IMG/VR virus record: IMGVR_UViG_3300025141_000236
Coordinates: 1 to 41,309 of that record
From: a virus
Strand: one strand, 5' to 3'
Length of the DNA stretch: 41,309 nt
Shown: in pieces, positions 22,993-33,200 of the stretch
How positions within the stretch are numbered: the stretch's first letter is position 1
Layout of the letters: each line of letters begins with the position of its first letter
The notes under the pieces: model-generated
What the model was told of the DNA's origin: nothing
Database searches by the model: none
The model's input: the letters and a program-made list of their open reading frames with translations, nothing else
Position numbers and translations under genes: made by a program

Positions 22993-23544
22993 CTAAGTGT
23001 TCATTAGTGCTGCTGATGCTATTACGTACGCATCAGCCATATCATAGCATCCGCTTACGAGAACTACCTGATCCTTTCTTGGTCCGCTTTTTAAAGTTTT
23101 AACTGGCCACGTATATCCTGTACCAATTAGATCTTTTGACACCCACTCCACAACCTGCTCCTTGGTAGGTTTTCCTCCATCTTTTTTTCGAACTAGTTTG
23201 AGCCCTAAGCTCTTTCTAGCCCTGTTGACATTTAAAAACCTTGGCTCAAAGCCAAACTCTTCAAAACACAGGTATGAAACAATTCCGTTGAATCGTGCTA
23301 ATGTAGAGAGTGTTTGAGCAGAAGAAAATCCCGACCTAAATGATTGAAGATTTTCTTCAATGCAGACTGCATCTATGTCATTTAGAGAATTCAACGTCTC
23401 TAGCTCTTTTTTAACAGCCTGAGATTTTTTAAAAACGTTCTTTTCAGACTTAAGGTCAATATATCCCATTGATGATAATGTGCCCTCATCATCTAATAGA
23501 CACCACCCAGTGCAGCTAGTTGAAACATCTAGTCCCAGTATCAT
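22993..23544 (-). CDS. RuvC-like Holliday junction resolvase / RNase H-fold nuclease
   Basis: Predicted structure-specific endonuclease that resolves branched DNA, 183 aa (E. coli RuvC is 173). The RNase H-fold acidic residues are visible: GLDVSTSCTGW (D6), VCIEENLQSF (E63/E64) and YDMADAYVIA (D168, D171). The last is the D..DA motif of RuvC-like enzymes. T4 uses the unrelated endonuclease VII (gp49) for this job, so this phage may have replaced it, though gp49 could lie outside the window. The start shares a one-base TAATG overlap with the stop of the preceding 813-aa virion gene, tying a replication enzyme to a structural gene. Confidence 0.85.
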   Translation of the reverse strand: MILGLDVSTSCTGWCLLDDEGTLSSMGYIDLKSEKNVFKKSQAVKKELETLNSLNDIDAVCIEENLQSFRSGFSSAQTLSTLARFNGIVSYLCFEEFGFEPRFLNVNRARKSLGLKLVRKKDGGKPTKEQVVEWVSKDLIGTGYTWPVKTLKSGPRKDQVVLVSGCYDMADAYVIASAALMNT

Positions 23545-25985
23545 TAAAAATCTTTCTTGAACCTAAATAAAATCCCATCACTGTCTCTCTTGAGAACTGG
23601 CTGTGCGAGATTACCTCTCATAATAACATTTAAATTATCATCATGTAAATTTAATCCGGTAATATAAACGAATCTAGAATTTATATCATTCGCGTCAAGC
23701 GAAGCAGAGAGAATCTTATACTGTGGATTAGAAGATGAATTAAACATTCCCACGCTTGCAGGAATATTAACAGTAAGAATATGTGTATTCTGCTCTCCCT
23801 TAAATGAAGCCTCAAATTTATTAGCTCCAAAATACGATAAATGTGGAGACTTAACTACTACAACTCCATCATCATACAGTATCGTTCCAACATTCGGCCA
23901 TGTTGCCTGCTGTGTTAGACAGTCAGCTCTATAAAGACTTCCCCTCCCATTATCCCTAAGTGTTATACTGACCTCTCCACCCGATCCTGTCATCATTGGA
24001 TCAGTGAGATAAAATGATCCAGGAAGAATTCTATTTCCGTAAAATAGATTTGAAATATCAAAAATAGAAATCTCATTTGAGCTAGGATCTCCCGTTCTCT
24101 GATAGACTGGAAGCGATACCTGGGGTGTGCCAGATGGGACTGTTCCGCTAAGATTCTCAGGAGTCGCTCCTGCAATTAAATCAACTGAAAAAGGTGGAAG
24201 AATTTTCCTGTAGCTGGGTGGCAGCATATTATTTAATCCGACTATGCTTAAATCATACCCGCCATATGCACTTTTAAATTTTGACATATTGGTGGACACT
24301 GATCCACTCAATAGAAATTCGTAATCGGGCTGAAAAAGACCATTATCATTTGGAAGAATAGTTAAGTTTCTCTTTCTAGATGATCCAGTTGCATAAATAA
24401 ATTCATTTGCCGTGCTTAGATCTGCTTTGCCAGTGATGGCCGATGACGTTAAGTGAAACAATCTAGGGTAGTATTTTTTCTTAAACTCTCTAAGAAAATT
24501 TGGCAAATTTATTATATACCCTCCGACTCCAAATGAGAATCTAGTGTTAAATGGATCCTCAGGAGTGCGTTGAGAAGTTTGAAAGGGAGATAGAAGACAG
24601 TCCCTCGGTCTGCCCTCTTTTGTAAAATATGGAGGAACGTAAAATATCAATCCATCTGATTTAATATTTGGCTGGCCAGTATTTCTATTTGACTCTATAG
24701 ACTCACTATCCAAGTATTTATTATAAATTTTTAAATCGTGTATTTCTGCATTTAGTGGGTGGCTGAATGTAAAGTTAACCGGATCCGACACTCCAGAGCC
24801 AAGTGATGGGTAGAAACCTTCTACACTCGCCGCAGCATTATTAAAGAAATCTCTCTCATCCCCAAATCCTGAAAAATAATTTCCTACAAAAAGTGCATCT
24901 CCATAATAGCTTCCCTGCGGATAAGTGCCAGCTGCAGGATTGGGAGACAATATTGATGATGATGGTACGTTAAAGCTGTAACTTTCATCATCAATTTTAA
25001 TACTTCCCGATCCATCATTAACTCTCTTTCTGCCCCACCTAATTGATACATGATGCCAGTGATTTCTCTTTAGTGAATTGTCACCGGATAGAAAGATTAA
25101 ATCATCAGGGTAATCCCTCTTGTTATTTTCGATGCTAAGATCAATACTTGATGGTTCGACATCTGCACTGTGACTCAGCTGAAGAAGCATTCTATACGCA
25201 TCGACCTCATCATTAGAGTCTCTCGAGCTTCCTGATACAAGAGATATCGCAAATGATGATGAAAGGTGTAAAATTGTTCCAGCTTTAAAATCCATGCCCT
25301 TGTTATTAGAGTACCGCGGATTAATGTAGAAGTCAAATGTAAAAGCACCCTTTGTAGAATAGGGCTGTGTCGCTGGACCGCCAGACTGCTTCATTAAATT
25401 AGAGTATATTATCGCAGAATTTGAAGGCACCTCTGACCCTGTGAAAAAATTCACAGTATGATAATTTGTATATGCAAATTGACACCCATCATAGACATGC
25501 GCGTAGAAGGGCATGAGAACATTTCTTATGGAGCTCTTTTCACACGAGTTTAAATTAAACCCAAAAGGAGGATCGAATCTCACAATATTAAATTTTTTAG
25601 TATTTCTAGGCGGATTGGATGAGGAGTTCACCGACTCCATGTATTTTTCCATTCCTGCGAATATATCTGTCTCAGGAATAACATTATTGAGGTATGAAAC
25701 GACATCAATTATTGAAAAGTTTCCTGCATTCCAGGGAGATAAAACAGCTGCAGAAGCGCGGCCAGCTATCTCTGCTTCTCGTGCTTCCTTATTAGCAAGT
25801 GCAAATCCCACTGTAGCCGGATCGACGATCTGTTTCACAAACTTGCTGGGTCTTGCGGCTAAAGGCATCGATCCAGTCGGTAGAGCTGTTCCCCCATCAA
25901 TAGATGAGCTTACATATCTAACCTCTGGGTGAAGAGTAAGTGTAAAATTTTCAAGATATTCTGGTAGAATCTTGATCAGTGACAT
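23544..25985 (-). CDS. Probable tail/virion protein with LamG-like jelly-roll domain (813 aa)
   Basis: Probable virion protein with a carbohydrate-binding-type domain. Residues about 213-430 have the concanavalin/LamG jelly-roll pattern: KGAFTFDFYINPRYSNN, then RNHWHHVSIRWGRKRVN (the conserved W.HVa.....), LFVGNYFSGFG and NAEIHDLKIYNKYLDSESI. The N-terminal 200 residues and the C-terminal 380 are not recognised. The last 40 residues (ITGLNLHDDNLNVIMRGN then a DF ending) resemble the end of the 415-aa protein encoded just upstream. Such domains in phage tails usually bind host glycans, so an adhesion or tail-fibre-associated role is likely but inferred. GGAAGAG precedes the ATG directly. Confidence 0.75.
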   Translation of the reverse strand: MSLIKILPEYLENFTLTLHPEVRYVSSSIDGGTALPTGSMPLAARPSKFVKQIVDPATVGFALANKEAREAEIAGRASAAVLSPWNAGNFSIIDVVSYLNNVIPETDIFAGMEKYMESVNSSSNPPRNTKKFNIVRFDPPFGFNLNSCEKSSIRNVLMPFYAHVYDGCQFAYTNYHTVNFFTGSEVPSNSAIIYSNLMKQSGGPATQPYSTKGAFTFDFYINPRYSNNKGMDFKAGTILHLSSSFAISLVSGSSRDSNDEVDAYRMLLQLSHSADVEPSSIDLSIENNKRDYPDDLIFLSGDNSLKRNHWHHVSIRWGRKRVNDGSGSIKIDDESYSFNVPSSSILSPNPAAGTYPQGSYYGDALFVGNYFSGFGDERDFFNNAAASVEGFYPSLGSGVSDPVNFTFSHPLNAEIHDLKIYNKYLDSESIESNRNTGQPNIKSDGLIFYVPPYFTKEGRPRDCLLSPFQTSQRTPEDPFNTRFSFGVGGYIINLPNFLREFKKKYYPRLFHLTSSAITGKADLSTANEFIYATGSSRKRNLTILPNDNGLFQPDYEFLLSGSVSTNMSKFKSAYGGYDLSIVGLNNMLPPSYRKILPPFSVDLIAGATPENLSGTVPSGTPQVSLPVYQRTGDPSSNEISIFDISNLFYGNRILPGSFYLTDPMMTGSGGEVSITLRDNGRGSLYRADCLTQQATWPNVGTILYDDGVVVVKSPHLSYFGANKFEASFKGEQNTHILTVNIPASVGMFNSSSNPQYKILSASLDANDINSRFVYITGLNLHDDNLNVIMRGNLAQPVLKRDSDGILFRFKKDF

Positions 25986-25996
25986 CTCTTCCGCCG

Positions 25997-27244
25997 TTAA
26001 AAGTCAAGTCGAATCCGAAACGTTATGTCCTTTTCATCATTTTTTTCTATGGGCCTTGACATCTTTGCAACTGCAAGCAAGTTATCGTTAGCATCGTAAA
26101 GACCGACCGTTGTTACAAAACAAAAGGCACGCTGGGTGGCTTCTTGTCCGACTTCAATAACTCTAATTCTATTAGTAGAGCCATCGATATATGTGGGATT
26201 GGACGAATAGTTAAACTCGTCAGCTGTTAAACGACAAAATATCAATGTTGAGTTAATATTTGTCAAATTTTGAAAAGTCATTGATGTCAGGGAGCCAGAA
26301 CTAAACCTACAGCTAGCAAGATGATCAATAATATTGTCAAGTGATGCAGAAACCATAAGGTCGGGAATGAATTTTGCCTTCGGATTAGAGGAATCACCAA
26401 ACTCAGGTGATCCAATTAGAGTTCTGCCCAGCCCAACACCCGAGGGATCATTTGCATTCATCGCAGAGATCACCCCAGAGACATGTTGGGATCCTGACAT
26501 AATTTTAGCCAGGTCAAATGCTGCTATTCCAGCCTCATAAAAAATAAGGCCAACGGTTTCATTAGTATTTGATGAATTTACTATATTTCCTACCGCCCCT
26601 CCAAATGCTATCTCCTGATTAATAGAAGATCCCACATCAGTAAAAATAGCTGATCCTGACTCTGATGTTTGAGTGAGATTTGGCTTTTGTGTCTCACTGG
26701 TTCCTGGTTCGAAGGGTGTATGAGATGCAGAAGTAAAAAATCTCATCGCAAATGTCTCTCGTTTTATCATGTCTCTTGAAAAAAGACGCTTAAAACAAAC
26801 AAACATTGCATTATCAATTCTATCGGATGTAGAAAATCCAGAATAAGGTGCTGCGAACTGTGTATTAGCATTGCCAAGCAACAATTGAGCAAATTGTCTG
26901 TAGTTACTTACCTTCTCCCTCATCATTAAAGAGTTGGATGCAAATAGTACCTTTCCATTAACATCAACTGCTGTTGATGCAGAAACTACAGACGCAGATC
27001 CCGAAAAAAGTCCAACAGTTATATCTAGAACAGGATTCGCCGTCTGAAGAGAGAAGTCCTGATCATACACTGTTTGAAAAAGAGAAGATGTTACTCCGGG
27101 ACCTACTCCACCGGTAACGAATATCTGATATGATTTTCGAGTGTTTGACCCTGATATATCTTCTTGAATGACATCTACAAGCTGATTAAGAAATGACTTA
27201 GTCGTCTTGATGTCCGCGCTTGTTAGCTCCTTAAATGTAGCCAC
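25997..27244 (-). CDS. Conserved virion structural protein (415 aa), function unknown
   Basis: Not assignable to a named T4 protein. Start is GTG at 27244 with GGAG 8 bases upstream. The N-terminus (FKELTSADIKTTKSFLNQLV then DVIQEDISGS) and YQIFVTGGVGPGVTSSLFQT, plus VSNYRQFAQLLLGN around residue 115, resemble a conserved structural-protein family seen in large marine phages (recollection, not a search). The C-terminus VGLYDANDNLLAVAKMSRPI followed by an FRIRLDF ending is shared in pattern with the 813-aa protein. Within the tail/baseplate block it is likely a baseplate or tail component. Confidence 0.7.
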   Translation of the reverse strand: MATFKELTSADIKTTKSFLNQLVDVIQEDISGSNTRKSYQIFVTGGVGPGVTSSLFQTVYDQDFSLQTANPVLDITVGLFSGSASVVSASTAVDVNGKVLFASNSLMMREKVSNYRQFAQLLLGNANTQFAAPYSGFSTSDRIDNAMFVCFKRLFSRDMIKRETFAMRFFTSASHTPFEPGTSETQKPNLTQTSESGSAIFTDVGSSINQEIAFGGAVGNIVNSSNTNETVGLIFYEAGIAAFDLAKIMSGSQHVSGVISAMNANDPSGVGLGRTLIGSPEFGDSSNPKAKFIPDLMVSASLDNIIDHLASCRFSSGSLTSMTFQNLTNINSTLIFCRLTADEFNYSSNPTYIDGSTNRIRVIEVGQEATQRAFCFVTTVGLYDANDNLLAVAKMSRPIEKNDEKDITFRIRLDF

Positions 27245-27259
27245 TTTTTTTCTCCGTAT

Positions 27260-27967
27260 TTACGTTATTTGAACTCTAAGATTTAGAGATGCTCCTGAAT
27301 TAAGTCCCTCTACCTGCATAATTCTTTCCACGACATTCGAATTTTTTTGCTTATAGACATTAAAAGTTTCATTTGAAACTGTTTTTGCAAAAAGGTTAAT
27401 GGAGAGGGAAGAAAGATTGTTTGAATCTATTGAAGGATCTGCAGCTATAGTGTAGGTTGCAACATTATCTACAGAAACACTATCAGGAACAGCACCCGTG
27501 ATTCCTAAGAATAGATGATCTATAAGCACCCTATATGCAAAATCTGTCAAATCAGGATCTAGCGCATTTGCACTCTGCATAGACTGTTTAAATGTAAGAT
27601 TTTTTGATCTATCAAATCCAGCTAGAGTTCCAAATCTACCTAAAGATACTATATCATCTGTGAGTGAAGTTTCGATGGCGACTGTGGGCAGTCTTACCAG
27701 AGCAGCGTTGTTTATAGATCTAGTTCTATATTTTTGTGCAAGATTTGAATCAGTGGATGCTTCTAGAATTGGAGTGTTCTTTTCAATTTTTTCCTTTCCG
27801 ACAGTTCTCCCAAAGTCAACTATAAACCCATAATCAACTTCCTCATCTGAGCATGCAAACTTAAAAATATTAAAACTTCCATCCTGCCGAGCCAGTGCCT
27901 CTCTTCCCTTGTCAGTCAATACTGCGTCTATAATAATGTTATTTGTACTATTGTCAAGAAATCCCAT
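27260..27967 (-). CDS. Conserved virion protein, paralogue of the 391-aa gene product N-terminus (235 aa)
   Basis: Function unknown. The N-terminus MGFLDNSTNNIIIDAVLTDK, then GREALARQDGSFNIFKFACS and DEEVDY, belongs to a widespread phage structural module with the pattern LD..T..i.DavLT..GR......G...i..fa.sD.EvdY. The same module opens the protein encoded at 37889-39064, so the two are paralogues over about 50 residues. The rest is beta-rich (VSVDNVATYTIAADPSIDS). A perfect AGGAGGG ribosome site (27973-27979) lies 5 bases upstream of the ATG. Probably a baseplate or tail component. Confidence 0.72.
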   Translation of the reverse strand: MGFLDNSTNNIIIDAVLTDKGREALARQDGSFNIFKFACSDEEVDYGFIVDFGRTVGKEKIEKNTPILEASTDSNLAQKYRTRSINNAALVRLPTVAIETSLTDDIVSLGRFGTLAGFDRSKNLTFKQSMQSANALDPDLTDFAYRVLIDHLFLGITGAVPDSVSVDNVATYTIAADPSIDSNNLSSLSINLFAKTVSNETFNVYKQKNSNVVERIMQVEGLNSGASLNLRVQIT

Positions 27968-27972
27968 TTATT

Positions 27973-27979
27973 CCCTCCT
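27973..27979 (-). promoter_or_regulatory. Consensus Shine-Dalgarno of the 235-aa gene
   Basis: The minus strand reads AGGAGGG five bases from the ATG, the strongest ribosome site in the tail block. It suggests a high-copy virion protein. Confidence 0.7.
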
Positions 27980-28030
27980 GTCTTTAAATATACCGATAAA
28001 AACTATTCTAAGTAAATCCTCAGTGATTTG

Positions 28031-30187
28031 CTAAGATATATTTCTGTAGTTCCTAAGTGTTGTTGGGTTAAGGGGAACTACTGCAGGCGGTCCGTGAACA
28101 TCATTAATCTTAAGCTTAATTACCTTACTCAGCTGATTGTCAATGTTAATAATTTGAAGTTGATATTCATCTCCTATGAGATTCATCATCTGTGTTTTCT
28201 TCATTTCTCCATTGGGAGACTTATTATTGACAGCTGTATTACGCTTGGCACTGAAGCGAGATCCCTGTGTTGTAGCAGAAGTTCCTAAATTGGAGCTATC
28301 ACTGGTTGTTGCCTTGAATACATCATAATATTCCGGATCAAAAAATATCCTCATCCGGGAATGGCCAGAATCTTTCATAGTATCAACGAATAGATCCTGC
28401 TCTAAATACATATTTGGATAGGGTTTGGGAGCGCCAGAATGTGATACAAGCTCAACCTTTAACTTATTCTTAAATGTGTTAAAAGTCACTCTAAACTGAG
28501 CAGAATAGTTGGACGTGAATCCCCTGGCATCCACAGCCGCCAGCGAATAAATAAAATCAGAATCTTTTGTAAATTCAGGATCCCTATAAAGCTTTACCGG
28601 GCCAGGAACCTTTAATATTAATCTTTTGGGTGCTTTCTCACGCGGTATAGCCTTGGAGGTGGAAAAATCAAAATCAAGCTCTCTAATTAGTGTGAACGGG
28701 ACATCAATTGACCTTCTTCTAAATATCTGATATCTTAATACGTCCCTTTGAGGATTTAGTTCCTCAGACCACAATAACATTAGACTGTTTTCCCTATAGT
28801 CCCAGTGAAACTTGAGATCTTGGGGTGGATTGGGAGGTATTTCTTCAATACATTCAACCCTCACCCTGAGACCATGAGACGATGTAAGTATTATTGCCAG
28901 GGTTACTTCATCTGGCTGACCATCTCCGCTCTCATCAACTCTTATGCTTTCAAATTGTGTCAGGTAGACTGACTTAATGTTATAAACATAAACTCCTCCG
29001 TATCTAACATTAAAGTCGTACACACAGGTTTGGAGAGGCCCCTCAATTATTAATTTATCGTGCTCTATCATTCCCTCATTGGTAAATTCAAATTTTTCAA
29101 TAATATACCCTACTGGAAGGGATGCTTCATTGCTAAATGATGGGACAGCTGAAAAGCCTTTCATTGACGAATCAAATGATTGTTCGTGAATGACTCCGGC
29201 TACAGTCAATTCAAATTCATCACTTTTGATTTTTACAGGCTCTGAATTTGATCGTGACCAATTTTGAATATTCTGCGACTGCGGGGCTAGATATCTCAAT
29301 TCATTTTCGTAGATGTTGCACCTATCGCTAACTGACTCATTAATTATGCTTCCAATTAATTTATTATTGATGCTCATAAAAAAATCAAGATTAGTCACAC
29401 TTGTAAATGCATTACTGCTTATGGATTCCCTAACATCTGAGGGAGCAAAAGAGATTCCTTGAGATTGCATATTTGCAAGAGAATCTTTAATTTGTAATCC
29501 ATCAGGACTAAACACAGACGTCGTATTTATTTTTCCCTCAAGATTATGAGCATCAGTATTTCCACTCTGATTCTCAGGAAGGCCAAAAAAATCAATTGAT
29601 CCCTTTAGAGAGCTATAGAACTCTGTGTCTATTAGGTCATCCTGAATTAGCGTTGAAGAAAAATATTTTGATGCTAAAGATCCCTCACTCTGAACCATGT
29701 CGATGTTATTTCTTATTAGCCCTTTTCCCAAACCAAGCTGGCTAGCTATTCCCTTTAATCTAAATATGTTTGGATCACCCCCACGTGATGATGGAGAAGA
29801 CGTTCTAGCGCAATCAACAGGTGTGATCTCCAATAGATTAAATCTAGGAAATGTGTCACTTCTAAGCTGGGATTCCTCGAGCTGAGAAAGATTATTTATA
29901 TCCACTGTGGCGAATGTGCCAGCGCCGCTTGTTCTTTCATCCCTCGTATAGTAATTATAATTCCACGTAACATTCACACTTTTGACATCCGGTATATTAA
30001 GATGTGTTACTGGCGTGGCAGGGTAAGATGAATAATTCTTGTCCAGTGAATCTGAAAATTCAGAGAGTGCAGATTCATACGCTTCAACTACAGTCGGAGA
30101 GTAATCATAGTTTAGATTTATGTAGTAGCCACTCTGACTAACCTCTACCTCCGTACCAGATTTTTCAAACATTTTGTCGGTTGGCAT
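28031..30187 (-). CDS. Virion protein with fibronectin-III-like domain (718 aa)
   Basis: Probable tail/baseplate protein of unknown exact role. Residues about 453-570 form an FN3-like beta-sandwich: NPPQDLKFHWDYRENSLMLL then WSEEL, LRYQIFRRRSIDVPFTLIRE, and FIYSLAAVDARGFTSNYSA, the usual closing 'Y.v.AvD..G..S..s'. DESGDGQPDE (418-427) just before it looks like a calcium-binding loop. The N-terminal 400 residues are not recognised. The C-terminus YQLQIINIDNQLSKVIKLKI is beta-like. A Lys/Ser/Asn-rich linker lies near residues 640-680. FN3-type domains are common in surface-exposed phage tail proteins. Confidence 0.72.
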   Translation of the reverse strand: MPTDKMFEKSGTEVEVSQSGYYINLNYDYSPTVVEAYESALSEFSDSLDKNYSSYPATPVTHLNIPDVKSVNVTWNYNYYTRDERTSGAGTFATVDINNLSQLEESQLRSDTFPRFNLLEITPVDCARTSSPSSRGGDPNIFRLKGIASQLGLGKGLIRNNIDMVQSEGSLASKYFSSTLIQDDLIDTEFYSSLKGSIDFFGLPENQSGNTDAHNLEGKINTTSVFSPDGLQIKDSLANMQSQGISFAPSDVRESISSNAFTSVTNLDFFMSINNKLIGSIINESVSDRCNIYENELRYLAPQSQNIQNWSRSNSEPVKIKSDEFELTVAGVIHEQSFDSSMKGFSAVPSFSNEASLPVGYIIEKFEFTNEGMIEHDKLIIEGPLQTCVYDFNVRYGGVYVYNIKSVYLTQFESIRVDESGDGQPDEVTLAIILTSSHGLRVRVECIEEIPPNPPQDLKFHWDYRENSLMLLWSEELNPQRDVLRYQIFRRRSIDVPFTLIRELDFDFSTSKAIPREKAPKRLILKVPGPVKLYRDPEFTKDSDFIYSLAAVDARGFTSNYSAQFRVTFNTFKNKLKVELVSHSGAPKPYPNMYLEQDLFVDTMKDSGHSRMRIFFDPEYYDVFKATTSDSSNLGTSATTQGSRFSAKRNTAVNNKSPNGEMKKTQMMNLIGDEYQLQIINIDNQLSKVIKLKINDVHGPPAVVPLNPTTLRNYRNIS

Positions 30188-30222
30188 ATTATTCCTTTAT
30201 TAAAATATAACTATTACGATCA

Positions 30223-33200
30223 TCACAATATCAGCTTTGCCAATCCTGGTGTATCGGAGGTCGATGCTAGTTCCTCTATATCTACTTCTGTCATTATCGA
30301 TGCTGTTGCGAAATAGTGATAATACTCTGGGACGCATGACTGATCAGAAGATGTAGCAATAGAATCCTCATCTAGCTGGACGACAACCTTTCTTGCGTCT
30401 GTCCTGCTTTTTCCAGCAATTGCGTCTGCAGGTATCCCGCCAACTCCTTCGGGAGATATATCCCTTCCAGCAAAATCTCCCACACTTTCAAACTTGCTCT
30501 CAGTTGCATTCCATGAATTATCATCTACCAGAATACAAAAAACCCTATCAAATATTTTTGGAAAAACTATCTTATTTTTGTATTTATCGGGGCTGAATAA
30601 TATTGATCTAGCTACCTCAGAAATAACTCTTTCAAATGTTATTCCATCTGCGAGATCATTAGCTTCGTATTCCATCTCCATAAGATCTACAAAGCTTTCA
30701 AATATTTTCGCCCTTCCTCCTGAAAATTGGGAGCTATTTGTTGGAATAGATGTACGGCTATGTGAAAATTGAAATGTGTCCTCCTCTATGTCAATTCCCG
30801 TAGTCAGTAAAAGATATAATTTTAAATAGCTATCGATGACTGTGTTGTTAAAAATCTGCTTGAGAGCATTTTTATTATTATTATAGCTAGAATTAACACT
30901 AACAGGAGCATTTCCCACAGCATCAACTAAATTTTCTTGTGAAACTGTGGCACTTGAGCTAAATCTATCTGCAGTTGAAGTAGAATATGCAGCTCCCTCC
31001 GTCGTCTCTATCACGCCCCATCTTCCAAGAGTTTTAACCGATATTCCGCTAAAGAGGTCTGCTAGTGACGAAGGCCCTGGAGCTGGAGGGAGAGAGTCTT
31101 TTCCTGAATTTCCCGGTAGCATGCCTACTCCAGGTATTGACCCATACCCGACTGGTAGGTTTTTCCCCGGAAGTGTTTTAATTACTGATGAGTCAATTCC
31201 AGTACTTCCCCCGCCTGGTCTCTTAAAGCCTGCGGCTCCTTTTAAGCCCCCTCCGCCTCCGTTGCCGTCATCACCTAAAAGTTGCAACGGATTATCATTT
31301 TCCAAATTTAAAACGATTCCAGCATTTACATCAAGAAGTGATTCCGATGATAAACCATTGTTAATGATAAATTTAGAAACATCAAAAATATACTCTTGAA
31401 CCTCTATTGTATTATCATTTGTAACCAGATTTTTTCTATAGAGTGAGATTTTAATAATATTTGATTTATCAAATCTATAATCCCCGTCTTTTGAACTAGA
31501 AGCAGACGCTCGTAGAAATTTCATCATTCCCGTAGGTATTCCCATTGAAAAAATCCACTTTCTTCCAGAACTATTGGATTTTTTCCATGCTGGAAGCTGA
31601 CACATCAAGCCTAGTGCCTTCGCCTGGTGGGTGGATATCGCCTCTCCAGAAGGCAGGTGTGGAGCATATCTACTAGCAGAACCAAGAGATTCATACATAG
31701 CTCGACACAGCCTCAATTGATCCTCTCCAGCAAGAGACAATATGCCATTTAGCTCATCTATACTTAAATTTGAAACATTAGAGATATCTGAAACTGAGAG
31801 ACTTTGAAATGTAGATAAAATTGAGTTAATCGTGCTTATCACTAGCTCACACACATCTGCTAGATAGGAAAAAGAATTCCATGCGAGAATATCCCATTCC
31901 ATCTGAGGGATCACATACGTGTAGTAGAGACTCTTAATATCATTAATTTCATCCCTTCGTCCGAGCCCTGTCTTCCAATTCCATGTAGCATCATCATATG
32001 CTAATTCGCCCCTAAGCATCGCTGCATCTGTGGATGGTGTATTTGATTTTTCATTATTTGCTTTCGATAGTGAGGCTACGGCTCTCTTACTTGGTGACCA
32101 TAGTATTCCAAATAAGTTTGATGTGCCCGAACCAGCCCACTCCTCGCCAGCTGCAACGTCATCTGTGGACGCCTTCGACGCTCCCTGGTTGTTTGTCCCC
32201 CCTGTCTGTGAAGATGCACCTTTAACAAACTGACCGTGAGGAAGGTAGACAGCAAATCTTTGAGTCTGCTGTACAATCATCATGAAAAAAATGTATCCCA
32301 CAATTAGTCTAGACTCTCTAGATAGTCCCAGAGAAGATGTTAGTTCATACGGATTTTTATCAAATCCCACGCCCGTTGACTTCATGACCCTAATGTCCCA
32401 CTGCCACACTGCGCGTGATACTGCATCCAGTATTGCGTCATCAAGAGTTCGCGGATCAGTTGAAGTCACGTCCTCAGCATTTTGAATTATATCATCTGGG
32501 TCAGTAGAGTCTCCGCTATAGGGTTGCAATAAGGCATCTTTCAGCCAATTTTGCCACGAGGGAATATATGCATGGTGGCTCCCGTGACCCACTGTATCAG
32601 CAGCCTCATACCACACACCATCATAATCTGTGCTCACGGTATTGGGAAGAACACCAAGATTAACCTGTTTTCCGTCTAAATCGTATCCATACCCATAGTA
32701 TCTTATCTCATGATCGTCACCCTCTTCTCCAAATTGAGTTTGAAGCTGATCGGAGTCGTTAACAGCCTTAACAACGTCAAATCCAAAAAAATTAGCTATT
32801 TTATCACCCCACACATCATCTATCTTGTTCATAATAACGGGTGTAGAATTTTGAAAATACCTAGTTCTATCTCTTAGCATGAAATACTTTAAATATTCCC
32901 ATGCCATGTCTCCATCCTGTAGAGCTGCTATTAAAAATAGAGGAGCAACAGAATTAGCCTTATTTGATCCTGCTTTAGATGACATCATGTCTTCACGAAA
33001 ATATTTTTGAATAGCCTCAGAAGTTTCCTCAAATATTCTCTGTGTCAGGCCGGCGGCGGCTACAGTGCTCTGAGAAAGAGAATCACTATTAAACCCTGTC
33101 ATTCTGACATCTGCGCCGTCATTAGCAGCTAGCAGCAACTTGTATATATCATCTTCTTGTAAGCCAGTCCAGTTTAGAGGATCCACCTCTCCAATATCGG

